The notes beneath the pieces were generated by a model, which worked only from the letters and a program-made list of their open reading frames with translations, searched no databases and was not told the origin of the DNA. 31,043 nucleotides of DNA, taken from positions 1-31,043 of the forward strand of contig JAJYJB010000023.1 of NCBI GenBank assembly GCA_021789735.1, given 5' to 3'. The first letter of the stretch is position 1. Every line of letters starts with the position of its first letter. The position numbers and the translations under genes were made by a program. Source of the DNA: Nitrospirota bacterium (lineage in GTDB: Bacteria > Nitrospirota > Thermodesulfovibrionia > Thermodesulfovibrionales > JdFR-88). This document shows, piece after piece, positions 23,068-31,043 of the stretch.

Positions 23068-23148
23068 AAGAGCCGTTACCCGGTTAAATAACCTGCTTCC
23101 CTTTGAATTCTTACCGGCCTCGTCTCCTTATCGGATAGGCATTTGCCT

Positions 23149-23850
23149 TTAGTCCATTGGACCGGGATCCGGCGGCTTTTGTTTTTCTGAGTCGTGGTCT
23201 TCCATCAGCCTCAAAAGCTCCGCCCAGTTGTGTTTTTGCAGGTTCATGGCCTGGGCGTGAAGGACAAAGGAGCCCTCCTTTAAGGCTTTTTCCCTTTGGG
23301 TCTCGTCATGGATCCCGTAGAAGGGCATCATGATGAAAAACGCCCTGTCCGTATATTCACGGACCGGCGTCAGGACATCGCCCCTCCGGCTGAAAAAAGG
23401 GTCCTCCCCCTGACCGCACGGCCTGCCAAACACGTTGAACTGCCTGCATGCGGCGGGCCTGAGTGGGTGAATGGAGCAGGAGCCCCCCTGGAGGAAAACG
23501 CATCCGCCCTCTGGCGCGGCTCCGGCGGAGCTGTCCCTGAGTCTTTTTTTAAGTTCTGCTCTTGCCTCAGGCCCGATCTTCTCCACGCAGAACCAGTAAA
23601 TGCCTGTGAGCTCAAGCGGATAAAAGGGGATGTCAGCGTGAGTTTGACAGCAGTGACCGCACCCTTTTTTGCAGGCAAGCCTCCTGTTTTGCCTTTTCTC
23701 AAAGTCCTCAACCGCGTGCCGCACGCCTGCGTCTATTACCGAATAGGCCTCCAGGAGGACGGGCAGCCAGGGTATGCGGGATTCCTCTTCAGGCAGAAAC
23801 CTGAGCCGCTCTCTGGCGCTTTTTTTAATGGCCTTTCTGATGTTCTTCAT
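23149..23850 (-). CDS. YkgJ-family cysteine-cluster protein (second copy)
   Basis: This 233-residue protein has Cys60, Cys64, Cys67 and Cys68 in ACKKGCGHCCQTHADIP, then CVFLQGGSCSIHPLRPAACR and FGRPC, the YkgJ metal/Fe-S-type Cys pattern. The N-terminal third is helical and basic. AAAGGA lies 7 nt upstream of the start at 23850. It is only distantly similar to the copy at 12348-12932 and is encoded alone, convergent with the DUF190 gene and divergent from the DUF3047 gene. The function of the family is unclear. Confidence 0.85.
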   Translation of the reverse strand: MKNIRKAIKKSARERLRFLPEEESRIPWLPVLLEAYSVIDAGVRHAVEDFEKRQNRRLACKKGCGHCCQTHADIPFYPLELTGIYWFCVEKIGPEARAELKKRLRDSSAGAAPEGGCVFLQGGSCSIHPLRPAACRQFNVFGRPCGQGEDPFFSRRGDVLTPVREYTDRAFFIMMPFYGIHDETQREKALKEGSFVLHAQAMNLQKHNWAELLRLMEDHDSEKQKPPDPGPMD

Positions 23851-23962
23851 GGCAATGTCCTTTAAATAATGAAACCGCCCGGCAATTTTGAAAATAGCAC
23901 AGGCGGGCCGGAAACTTCAAAGACGCTTCACTGTCCGGGATTTTTTTTATATTATAAGAAAT

Positions 23963-24904
23963 ATGATGAAGCGGATCATCCGCAAAATGATTTCCCTTAT
24001 AATGAAGTCCGGCCGGTTGCAGTTTTCCCCGGTAGTGCCCTTGTCTGCCGCCGTGCTTTTTTTCCTGTTTTTTTTCTCCCCTGCCGGCAGGGCGCTTTCG
24101 GCCGCGGCTTCCGCCCCTTTGCTGGCCCCTTCCGCTGCCGCGCCTGCAGCCAGGCCGTGCGTTTTTTTGTTTTTGTCCGAGGACTTTAGAAGCCTGAAAG
24201 GCTGGATGCCCTACCGCCTGTTCAAGAAAAAGAACAATACCCTCTACACTCTGGACGTCAAGGACGGGGTGCATTGCGTCAGAGCGAAAAGCGATGACTC
24301 CTCGTCCGCCCTTGTCTACAAAAAGGAATTCGATGTTTACAAATTCCCGATAGTGAAATGGCGATGGATGGTCGCCAATCTGTATCAGGGCGGCGACATA
24401 AAAAAGAAAAGCACGAACGACTCGCCCGCAAGGCTTTATATCCTTTTCAAATACAACCCCAAAAAAGCGGGCTTTTTCACCAGGATCAAATACGCAATAG
24501 CCAAAAAGATATACGGCGTATACCCCCCGGGCAGCAACCTGTGTTACCTGTGGGCCGACGAGCCCCACAAGAAAAGGATAATCACGAGTCCCGCATGGAG
24601 CGCATCAAAGGACATAGTCCTTGAAAGCGGCCCCGCACACCTTAACGGGTGGAGGCATGAGCGGGTCAACATACTTGATGACTACAAGGCGGCCTTCGGG
24701 AAAAACCCGCCGCACACGGCGGCAATCGCCATAATGAACAACTCGGACAACATGGGGGGCAAGGCGACCTCCTGGTTCGGCCCTATCGAAATCCTGTCCT
24801 CATCCAGTGTAAAAAAGCCCGCGACAGCCGGCCGGACACTAACAGACCAGCAAAACGGCCTGGACAACCAGACCGGCGGGCAGGCGGAAAGCAAAAAGTT
24901 TTAG
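23963..24904 (+). CDS. Exported DUF3047-family protein
   Basis: From ATG 23963 the protein has 313 residues, with a basic N-terminus and a long hydrophobic signal (about 26-46, VPLSAAVLFFLFFFSPAGRA) followed by an Ala/Pro-rich linker. The body matches DUF3047: FLSEDFRSLKGWMPYRLFKK, PIVKWRWMVANLYQGGDIKKK, SNLCYLWADEPHKKRIITSP and a final AIAIMNNSDNMGGKATSWFG. This looks like a jelly-roll-like periplasmic domain of unknown role. No Shine-Dalgarno is seen; TATAAG at 23953-23958 is nearly adjacent to the start, so the ATG at 23966 or a later Met could be used. The stop lies 3 bp from the gyrA stop. Confidence 0.85.
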   Translation: MMKRIIRKMISLIMKSGRLQFSPVVPLSAAVLFFLFFFSPAGRALSAAASAPLLAPSAAAPAARPCVFLFLSEDFRSLKGWMPYRLFKKKNNTLYTLDVKDGVHCVRAKSDDSSSALVYKKEFDVYKFPIVKWRWMVANLYQGGDIKKKSTNDSPARLYILFKYNPKKAGFFTRIKYAIAKKIYGVYPPGSNLCYLWADEPHKKRIITSPAWSASKDIVLESGPAHLNGWRHERVNILDDYKAAFGKNPPHTAAIAIMNNSDNMGGKATSWFGPIEILSSSSVKKPATAGRTLTDQQNGLDNQTGGQAESKKF

Positions 24905-24907
24905 GGC

Positions 24908-27340
24908 TCAGTCCTTATCGGCCACCTTGCCGAGGCCGACTATCCTGTCGTTTTCCTCCAGGTCCATGAGCTTGACCCCCTGGGTGTTCCTGCCTATGAT
25001 GGATATGCCCTCTGCGGGCATCCTTATGGTCTTTCCGGACTGCGTGATGAGCATGAGCTCGTCCTCGTCGCGCACCTTCATGAGGCCGATCGCCTGCCCT
25101 CCCTTTGTTGTGATCTTTATGGAGATGACGCCCTTTCCGCCGCGGCCCTGCACCGGGTAGTCCTCGATATGTGAGCGCTTGCCAAGGCCCTTTTCGGTAA
25201 CGGTCAAAAGCAGGTTCCTCTCCTCCACCATGTCAGCGGAAACCACCTCGTCTTCCTTTGTCAGCCGGATGCCTATCACCCCTTTTGCGCTCCTGCCCAT
25301 CGGGCGGACGTCCTCTTCGCTGAACCTTATGGCAAACCCTTTCCTGGTGCCTATTATCAGGTCGTTCTGTCCGGTTGTGCGCCGGACCGCGATCAGCTCG
25401 TCCTTGTCCTCAAGGCCAATGGCTATGATGCCCTTGCCCCTCGGGTTTGAATACTCATCAAGGGCGGTCTTCTTAACGGTCCCGTTCTTTGTGAAAAACA
25501 CCAGGTAGCCTTCCGTAAAGGTCCTCACGGGAAGGGCGGTGCTCACCCTTTCCCCCTCGGAGAGGGCAAGCAGGTTGACAAGCGCCTTGCCCTTGGCGGC
25601 CCTGCCCGCCTCGGGTATCTGATATATCTTGAGCCAGTACAGCCTGCCCAGGTTCGTGAAGAAAAGCATGTAATCGTGCGTGGAGCCTATGAAGAGCTGC
25701 TCCACGTAGTCTTCCTCGCGGGTCTCCATGCCTATGAGCCCCTTGCCGCCCCTGTGCTGGCTGCGGTAAGCGGAGATGGGATGGCGCTTTATATAGCCGT
25801 TATGGGAGACGGTTATCACCATCTCCTCCTCGGTTATGAGGTCCTCCATGGTGATTTCCTTCTGGGCCTCTATGATGTCCGTGCGGCGGGGGTCCGCGTA
25901 CTTCTCCTTTATCTCGCGCAACTCGCCGGCTATTATGTCCTTCTGGCGTATCTCGCTGCCCAGGATGTCCTGGAGGTCCGCTATCTCCCTGAGGGTCTGC
26001 TCATACTCCTCTATTATCTTCTTCCGTTCAAGCCCGGTCAGGCGCTGGAGCTTCATGTCCAGGATGGCCTGTGCCTGGACCTCCGTCATCCCGTAGCTGC
26101 TCATAAGGCCTTCCCTTGCGGCCTCCGGGCTCTGCGCGGCCCTTATCAGGGCTATCACGTCATCCAGGTGCTCTATGGCTATCTTCAGGCCTTCGAGTAT
26201 ATGGGCCCTCTCCTGGGCTTTCTTGAGCTCAAACCGCGTCCTGCGGATGATAACGTCCCGCCTATGCTGCAGGAAGTGCCCGAGCATCCGTTTGAGCGAC
26301 AGGACCCTGGGCTGCCCGCCCACCAGCGCGAGCATGTTTATGCCAAAGGTGGACTCCATCTGCGTGTGCTTGTAAAGGTTGTTAAGGACCACCTCCGAGG
26401 CCTCGCCCCGCTTTATCTCTATGACCACGCGGATGCCGTCCCTGTCGGACTCGTCCCTCAGGTCGGAGACCCCTTCGATGCGCTTTTCGCGCACAAGCTC
26501 GGCTATCTTTTTTATGAGGGCCGCCTTGTTGACCTGGTAGGGAAGCTCCGTCACTATTATGCTTTCACCGCCCTTGTGCTCGCGCTCTATGCGGGCCTTC
26601 GCCCTCACCTTCACAAGCCCCCTGCCGTTCTCATAGGCGCTTGTTATCCCTTCCATCCCGTGGATGACGCCCCCGGTGGGAAAGTCCGGCCCCTTGACTG
26701 CGGTCATGAGTTCCGCGGTGCCAGCCTCGGGCTTTTCAAGGAGCATTATCAAAGCATCGGTGACCTCCGAGAGATTGTGAGGCGGGATGTTTGTTGCCAT
26801 GCCCACCGCGATGCCCGCCGAACCGTTAATGAGCAGGTTTGGGACCCTGGTGGGAAGCACGACCGGCTCCTCGGTCGTTTCATCGAAATTGGGGACGAAA
26901 TCCACCGTGTCCTTGTCTATGTCCTTTAAAAGCTCTTCGGCTATCTTTGAAAGCCGCGCCTCGGTGTAACGGTAGGCGGCCGCGGGGTCGCCGTCTATGG
27001 AGCCGAAGTTGCCTTGCCCGTCAACCAGGGGGGCGCGCATGTTGAAGTCCTGCGCCAGCCGGACTAGGGCGTCGTAAACGGCTGAATCACCATGGGGGTG
27101 GTATTTCTTCAGGACCTCGCCCACTACGCCCGCACATTTTGAATACTTCCTGGTGGGCAGAAGCCCCTCCCGGAACATGGCGTAAAGTATCCTGCGCTGC
27201 ACGGGTTTTAGCCCGTCTCTTACCTCCGGAAGCGCCCTGCCTATGATCACGCTCATCGCGTAATCCAGGTAGGATACCTTCATCTCCTGCTCTATGTTTA
27301 TCTGTGTCTTCATTTTAAAGCCGGAAACCCCCTCAAACAT
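24908..27340 (-). CDS. gyrA: DNA gyrase subunit A
   Basis: This is an 810-residue subunit of the topoisomerase that introduces negative supercoils with GyrB. Catalytic Tyr125 lies in [10 protein letters not shown]. The quinolone-determining region [16 protein letters not shown] keeps Ser86 and Asp90, the residues equal to Ser83 and Asp87 of E. coli, so no classic resistance change is present. The C-terminal pinwheel holds a GyrA box, QHRGGKG, which separates it from ParC. The start could be 27340 (MFEGVSGF) or 27313 ([11 protein letters not shown]); neither has a well-spaced Shine-Dalgarno. A TGTTAAAAT box (minus strand, -10 hexamer 27360-27355) lies 14 nt before 27340. Confidence 0.97.
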   Translation of the reverse strand: MFEGVSGFKMKTQINIEQEMKVSYLDYAMSVIIGRALPEVRDGLKPVQRRILYAMFREGLLPTRKYSKCAGVVGEVLKKYHPHGDSAVYDALVRLAQDFNMRAPLVDGQGNFGSIDGDPAAAYRYTEARLSKIAEELLKDIDKDTVDFVPNFDETTEEPVVLPTRVPNLLINGSAGIAVGMATNIPPHNLSEVTDALIMLLEKPEAGTAELMTAVKGPDFPTGGVIHGMEGITSAYENGRGLVKVRAKARIEREHKGGESIIVTELPYQVNKAALIKKIAELVREKRIEGVSDLRDESDRDGIRVVIEIKRGEASEVVLNNLYKHTQMESTFGINMLALVGGQPRVLSLKRMLGHFLQHRRDVIIRRTRFELKKAQERAHILEGLKIAIEHLDDVIALIRAAQSPEAAREGLMSSYGMTEVQAQAILDMKLQRLTGLERKKIIEEYEQTLREIADLQDILGSEIRQKDIIAGELREIKEKYADPRRTDIIEAQKEITMEDLITEEEMVITVSHNGYIKRHPISAYRSQHRGGKGLIGMETREEDYVEQLFIGSTHDYMLFFTNLGRLYWLKIYQIPEAGRAAKGKALVNLLALSEGERVSTALPVRTFTEGYLVFFTKNGTVKKTALDEYSNPRGKGIIAIGLEDKDELIAVRRTTGQNDLIIGTRKGFAIRFSEEDVRPMGRSAKGVIGIRLTKEDEVVSADMVEERNLLLTVTEKGLGKRSHIEDYPVQGRGGKGVISIKITTKGGQAIGLMKVRDEDELMLITQSGKTIRMPAEGISIIGRNTQGVKLMDLEENDRIVGLGKVADKD

Positions 27341-27590
27341 TGAAAAATCTATTTATTTTAACATATTTATACTTATATCACCCACCGCCACCAGTGTGGG
27401 CAACGCCGGCCCGCATGCATCCGGTTTTTTTAATTTTTTAATACGCGGAAAATTTTCAAAAAAAGAAAGCAAACAGAGGACAAAAGCCGGGTCTCCAGAC
27501 CGCCGTCTGAGAATGGCAACTTTTTAAGCTCTTTATTTTCCCCCGTGTAACGTCAGGCGGCAGTCTCCTTACATTTGAGCGGGAAAACCT

Positions 27591-28610
27591 TTACTGCGGT
27601 TTTATGTCGAGCGTCATCTCGGAGGTCCCGCCGTGCCCGTCGCTGGCTATGGCGGTCACCCGCGCGCCCTTCACGCCCGGCGGCACCTTCCATTCTATAA
27701 GACCGCTCGAAGGGTCTATTTTCATGCCTGCGGGCGCGCCCTCAAGCGAATAGGTGATGGGGTCCCCGTCGGGGTCCGTTGCGCTCAGCTGGGCGGTGTA
27801 CAGCGCGCCGTCGAAAGTGGTGCTCACGTGCCTGCCAAACATGGGAGGCATGTTCTCTATCCGCCTCTTTAAGACAACCGGCCGGCCGCAGCCCTGGGGG
27901 CCGCACGGCGTGACCTTTACGGTTATCCTGTCTCCCCTTTTCACGGGCACATCGAGGCTGTTTGAATCTCCCGCGAATTGCCCGTTCAACGTCCACTCAT
28001 AAACGATGTTTTCATTCCCGCTACCTGTCGCCCGGGCATCCACATAGAGGTTTTCCCCCGGCCTGAAGACCTCCGGCATGAGCTTGACCCTCGTGATCTC
28101 AAGCGGGGCCTCCCCGATGGTCACGGCGCCGGACTTCACCTCCATGCCGTTTATGCCCGCCACCGCCTGGACGACGTCGCCCTTAAGCAGGCCTTTTGTA
28201 TCGAACTCAAAGGGAGAGCTTGGCACCTGCTCCATGCCGTTAACCAGCCAGGAGACCTGGGCGTCAGACAGGTTGAACCCGCGCGCCGCAAGGTGGAGCA
28301 CCGTATTTACGTAGGCGTGGCCAGGGACGATCTCAAGCGACACGCCGTTGTTCCGGCCATTGCCGCCCTGCCTGCTGTCTCCCAGGGCAGCTTCTCCCTG
28401 GGGTTTTTTTGCCTGGCCGGAGGGCCGGGCATTTTTAGCGGCCTGTGGCACGGAGACAGCCGGGCCCTGCGCGTTTTTTATTTTTGCTTTGCCTCCATGA
28501 AACACCACAAACAGGACCAACACAAGGCAAAGGACCGAGGCAAGCCCGTAGAAAACCGGCTTTCCCCTGACGGAGTCCTTTACCCTCTCCACCAGATGCG
28601 ATAATTTCAT
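27591..28610 (-). CDS. Membrane-anchored Ig/cadherin-like protein of the minor-pilin operon
   Basis: This is a 339-residue protein with a cytoplasmic N-terminus, one TM helix at ~19-38, a low-complexity Lys/Gly/Gln/Asn linker (~40-92), then beta-rich domains. The last ~95 residues (QLSATDPDGDPITYSLEGAP, GMKIDPSSGLIEWKVPPG, VTAIASDGHGG) are a typical cadherin-like/putative-Ig repeat. Earlier segments (YEWTLNGQFAG, CGPQGCG) look like Ig-like folds. It follows pilX by 20 bp. Inference: an envelope scaffold or adhesive accessory of the pilus. The 27341-27590 gap downstream holds only an AT-rich gyrA upstream region and short inverted repeats. Confidence 0.75.
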   Translation of the reverse strand: MKLSHLVERVKDSVRGKPVFYGLASVLCLVLVLFVVFHGGKAKIKNAQGPAVSVPQAAKNARPSGQAKKPQGEAALGDSRQGGNGRNNGVSLEIVPGHAYVNTVLHLAARGFNLSDAQVSWLVNGMEQVPSSPFEFDTKGLLKGDVVQAVAGINGMEVKSGAVTIGEAPLEITRVKLMPEVFRPGENLYVDARATGSGNENIVYEWTLNGQFAGDSNSLDVPVKRGDRITVKVTPCGPQGCGRPVVLKRRIENMPPMFGRHVSTTFDGALYTAQLSATDPDGDPITYSLEGAPAGMKIDPSSGLIEWKVPPGVKGARVTAIASDGHGGTSEMTLDIKPQ

Positions 28611-28630
28611 GGGCCTGGTCCCTGCCTCCT

Positions 28631-29293
28631 TTAGTATTCGTAGACCGCGGAGAGCTTGGCGCGCTCCGGAAGGTTCGTGCCCTGTGCGTTTTTCCCCTGT
28701 GAAAGTATCTCCAGGGTATAGAGATAGGGCTCCGCCTGGACCGGCGTCTGCCCGGAATTGGAGGCCACCACGCCCGTCTGCACAAGCCCCTCACCCTGCG
28801 CCGTGTTGCCCTGGACGGTGTCCACTATCTTCGCGTAAACGGTGTATTTGCCAAGCGTTGCGTACATATCATAGCTGGCCGTGGGCGAGCCGGGAAGGTC
28901 TGAAGGGTTCAATACGACTGACGAGTTGCAGCCCCCCCAGTCTGCAGTGGGCTCTGTAAGCTTTATGCTGGAACAATTGCTTCCTTCCGCTGTAAACTGC
29001 AAACTTATTCCATTTAAGAAAGGGGTACCCTGCGTATCCTGTGTATCTATGAATTCCTTGACCATGCCCACGCCGCCCATTCCGGCATCAAGCGCGGTAG
29101 CATACCTTTTCTGCATTCCCGACATCTCCGAGCCGGACTCCACCATGTAAATAAGGGCGGACATTATAAGGAGCGCCACGACCGAAAGGAGCATGACTAT
29201 CACCAGGGTAATGCCCCTTTCATTGCTCACAGGTCTTATGAGTTTATTTTTCAGTTTTAGACCCTTCGGGTCTTGAATGTAAGGGTTTTTCAT
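28631..29293 (-). CDS. PilX-like minor pilin
   Basis: This is a 220-residue protein with a prepilin-type leader (NERGITLVIVML, processing after the Gly) and a hydrophobic helix LVIVMLLSVVALLIMSALIYM. It continues into ESGSEMSGMQKRYATALDAGM, as in PilX/PilX_N proteins that carry 'A...AE/AG' motifs after the helix. The mature C-terminal part is variable. It stands third in a pilV-pilW-pilX order, matching minor-pilin clusters that prime type IV pilus assembly. No strong Shine-Dalgarno is visible at 29293. Confidence 0.8.
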   Translation of the reverse strand: MKNPYIQDPKGLKLKNKLIRPVSNERGITLVIVMLLSVVALLIMSALIYMVESGSEMSGMQKRYATALDAGMGGVGMVKEFIDTQDTQGTPFLNGISLQFTAEGSNCSSIKLTEPTADWGGCNSSVVLNPSDLPGSPTASYDMYATLGKYTVYAKIVDTVQGNTAQGEGLVQTGVVASNSGQTPVQAEPYLYTLEILSQGKNAQGTNLPERAKLSAVYEY

Positions 29294-29331
29294 GGTTTTT
29301 TACATCCGCTCACTCCCGTTCGCTTTCCATT

Positions 29332-30465
29332 TTATTGTCCAAGATTCATCGGTTTTTCAACGATTGTATACAGTCTCCACCTGTAATGCTTCTGATCATT
29401 CGCAATGGGGTAATTGCGCCCCAGGCCAAACTCCCCTACTGTAATGGTATTTGAAGGATAGGTGTATGTAGGGTCCTTCTGCCCTTGCTGGGCCAGTATG
29501 TACACCCTCACCCCGTGGACGTTCTGCCGTATCCAGGAGGCGGGGAAGTTCTGTGAATTCGAGATGTCGTTGCTGTACTGATCGTTGCCGAGATCGAATA
29601 TGACCTGCATGTCTGCCACACAGTCCAGGATGGGATACAGGGTATAAGTCCCGTCCGTCTGTTTCATGACCGCCTTCACGAGCACCCCCGTGTCCGGGGC
29701 GCACCTTTGCGGCTGCGTAACGCCTGCGGTGCCCGGGGGCGCTATGTAATAGTCCGCCCGGTTAAAGGGCATCCGGAGGCCGGTCGGCGCATCGGCGGCA
29801 TCGGCCACGCCGTATATCATGCGCGTCTCGGTGGCGCTTGTGGGCGCGTAGTCGTTGACAACGCCAAATAGCGCGCCTGGATTGGTTACCAGAGAAACGA
29901 TATTGTCAATCGTGGAGACGACTATCGCGTTGTCGCTGGGGTTGAGGTCCCAGTTGGGGTTTCCCCATACTTTTGCTCCTCCAGTTGATTTAATCCACGT
30001 GGATTTGCCTGCGGCGCTGTCGTTCACGGCGGCCATCTGGGATTTTATCACCAGGTAGTCGGAGCCGTTCAATCCCGTTCCCGTTCCGTTGATGGAAAAG
30101 ATCGCCCTGGGAGGGTTTGAGGGGGCATCATCGGTAAGGGCATTGGCCACGGCGGATTCTTGATAATTCACCCCGTTGACATTCCACGGCAGCCCGTACC
30201 CGGCGCTCTGGATGTCCTTCTCCAGGTACTCAAGCCCAATGGAGCTTCCGATGCCGGTCTGGGACACCGTGCTTTCCTGTTTGAACTGGGTGAATAGCTG
30301 CGCAAAAAGCGAGGTGGTGGCGGCAAGGGCAAAAAGAGATATCACGATAGTGACCATAAGCTCCACCAGGGTGAAGCCTTCCTTGCCCACGGCATGAATG
30401 AATAACCGCGAGGGCTTGCCCGTAAATTTTCCAAAATACCCTCGCACCTGCGCCCCGGCTTTCAT
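29332..30465 (-). CDS. PilW-like minor pilin / prepilin
   Basis: This is a 377-residue protein with a class III prepilin signal KEGFTLVELMVTIVISLFALAA, cut after Gly by the PilD-type peptidase. The leader before it is about 31 residues. The mature part contains LEYLEKDIQSAGYGLPWN, the 'D.R.AGYG'-like segment common in PilW. The start at 30465 follows the pilV stop by one base (TGAAATG), indicating translational coupling. Role: a minor pilin in the type IV pilus initiation complex. Confidence 0.87.
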   Translation of the reverse strand: MKAGAQVRGYFGKFTGKPSRLFIHAVGKEGFTLVELMVTIVISLFALAATTSLFAQLFTQFKQESTVSQTGIGSSIGLEYLEKDIQSAGYGLPWNVNGVNYQESAVANALTDDAPSNPPRAIFSINGTGTGLNGSDYLVIKSQMAAVNDSAAGKSTWIKSTGGAKVWGNPNWDLNPSDNAIVVSTIDNIVSLVTNPGALFGVVNDYAPTSATETRMIYGVADAADAPTGLRMPFNRADYYIAPPGTAGVTQPQRCAPDTGVLVKAVMKQTDGTYTLYPILDCVADMQVIFDLGNDQYSNDISNSQNFPASWIRQNVHGVRVYILAQQGQKDPTYTYPSNTITVGEFGLGRNYPIANDQKHYRWRLYTIVEKPMNLGQ

Positions 30466-30466
30466 T

Positions 30467-30877
30467 TCAGTTATTTATCACCGTCTGGATCGTATGCGTG
30501 TAAGGCTGTCCCCTCCAGTTCCACTTCACTTGCACCGTCATCTGCTCGTCATCCTGGGAAATCGCGACGGGCGAATTGATCACGGTAAAGGGGATGGTCA
30601 TGCTCCGGAAGCTCCTGTTTATCGTATACGTGCCGGCTGTATTGGCCAGGTTGGCAAAAGGCTTGCTTCTTGCCTCGTTCATGGACTGCGCCGCTATCCT
30701 TATCGCCTCGTTCCTAAGCATGTTCCTGGTGTCCGCGTCCATGGCAAGCAGAGAGGTCTGGAGCACGGCGATGAATATGAACAGGAAAAGGACCATCGCG
30801 ATCATGACCTCGACTAATGAATCGCCTCGCACAGCGGGCCGGGACGAATCGCCCCGCAGGCCCAGTCTTCTTGTCAT
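30467..30877 (-). CDS. PilV-like minor pilin / prepilin
   Basis: From ATG 30877 the protein has 136 residues with a 19-residue leader and the prepilin site VRGDSLVEVMIAMVLFLFIFI, where Gly-Asp replaces the more usual Gly-Phe/Met. DTRNMLRNEAIRIAAQSMNEAR is the typical helix continuation. TTG at 30940 would add 21 residues but has no ribosome site, while the ATG has AGG near it. It is the first gene of the minor-pilin operon visible here. Confidence 0.82.
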   Translation of the reverse strand: MTRRLGLRGDSSRPAVRGDSLVEVMIAMVLFLFIFIAVLQTSLLAMDADTRNMLRNEAIRIAAQSMNEARSKPFANLANTAGTYTINRSFRSMTIPFTVINSPVAISQDDEQMTVQVKWNWRGQPYTHTIQTVINN

Positions 30878-30948
30878 TTGCCTGGGACCTATCTCAAAAT
30901 TGATTTTGAAGTGAAAAAGAGATGAAATTGTGGCGGACAAGGAAGAAA

Positions 30949-30999
30949 GGGGAAACCGCCCGGAGGCGCAGCAGGCGCTGCGTTGAGGACGGCTTCCCC
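30949..30999 (-). terminator. Large stem-loop upstream of pilV
   Basis: GGGGAAACCG (30949-30958) and CGGCTTCCCC (30990-30999) pair with one mismatch; CGCAGC (30967-30972) and GCTGCG (30977-30982) form an inner stem. On the minus strand it is followed by TTTCTTCCTT, so it may end an upstream transcript whose gene lies beyond the window. It could also be a repeat element or leader structure of the pilin mRNA. Confidence 0.5.
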
Positions 31000-31043
31000 T
31001 TGATAACGCCGCATGCCGCGATTTCAGCCTCTTGCAGCCAAAA

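Noticed and set aside
25676..26929. Long open frame (417 codons) antisense to gyrA
   Set aside because: It mirrors gyrA codon structure. GyrA motifs on the other strand are unambiguous and the antisense product has no recognisable domain.
1..31043. CRISPR arrays, insertion sequences, tRNA or rRNA genes
   Set aside because: No regularly spaced repeats, transposase motifs, cloverleaf or rRNA sequence was recognised on either strand by reading; a dedicated scan could still find a divergent tRNA.

Overview
The window reads as a chromosomal segment of a Gram-negative bacterium with an LPS outer membrane. LptD, a porin C-terminus, type IV pilus minor pilins and a fused acyl-ACP synthetase/acyltransferase all point that way. 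The coding style is moderately GC-rich, uses ATA (Ile) and AGG (Arg) codons often, and packs genes with ATGA/GTGA overlaps. This style, the crcB-DUF190 pair, the trpB-trpA-accD-folC order and a probable selenocysteine codon in a small dual-CxxC protein fit a Desulfobacterota- or Nitrospirota-like lineage. That placement is inference; no rRNA or tRNA gene was recognised in the window.

Layout. 1-913: end of an outer-membrane beta-barrel protein and a small SMR-like membrane protein. 958-3289: an APC permease with a PII domain fused to its C-terminus, a palindromic intergenic element, then a separate PII protein. 3416-5233 (-): Kup potassium transporter. 5447-12025 (+): a tight run of a Cys-rich small protein, trpB, trpA, accD, folC and lptD. 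12106-15528 (+): a 55-codon dual-CxxC protein with an in-frame TGA followed by a SECIS-like hairpin, a YkgJ-type protein, a NYN-domain nuclease-like protein and an OmpR-type two-component pair. 15494-18978 (-): an inositol-monophosphatase-like enzyme and a three-domain AMP-ligase/ACP/LPLAT protein. 19170-21729 (+): a small exported Cys-rich protein with its own promoter and terminator, a stand-alone AICAR-transformylase-like protein, and a two-TM protein of unknown function. 21765-23067 (+): promoter, fluoride riboswitch, terminator, crcB and a tandem DUF190 protein. 23149-23850 (-): second YkgJ-type protein. 23963-24904 (+): exported DUF3047 protein. 24908-27340 (-): gyrA. 27591-30877 (-): minor-pilin operon pilV-pilW-pilX plus a membrane-anchored Ig/cadherin-like protein.

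How it works together. Three loci carry GlnB-superfamily folds: the permease-PII fusion, free PII and tandem DUF190. The fused PII keeps the nucleotide and 2-oxoglutarate residues but has a shortened Gly-rich T-loop without Tyr51. The adjacent free PII keeps Tyr51. The pair therefore looks like an intramolecular sensor-transporter beside a conventional trans-acting PII. The trp-acc-fol-lpt run couples tryptophan, fatty-acid, folate and envelope functions on one transcript. The observations most worth a second look are the probable small selenoprotein, the APC-PII fusion, the Cys-rich gene at the head of the trp operon, and a recurring arrangement of -10-like boxes almost touching start codons that lack a Shine-Dalgarno sequence.
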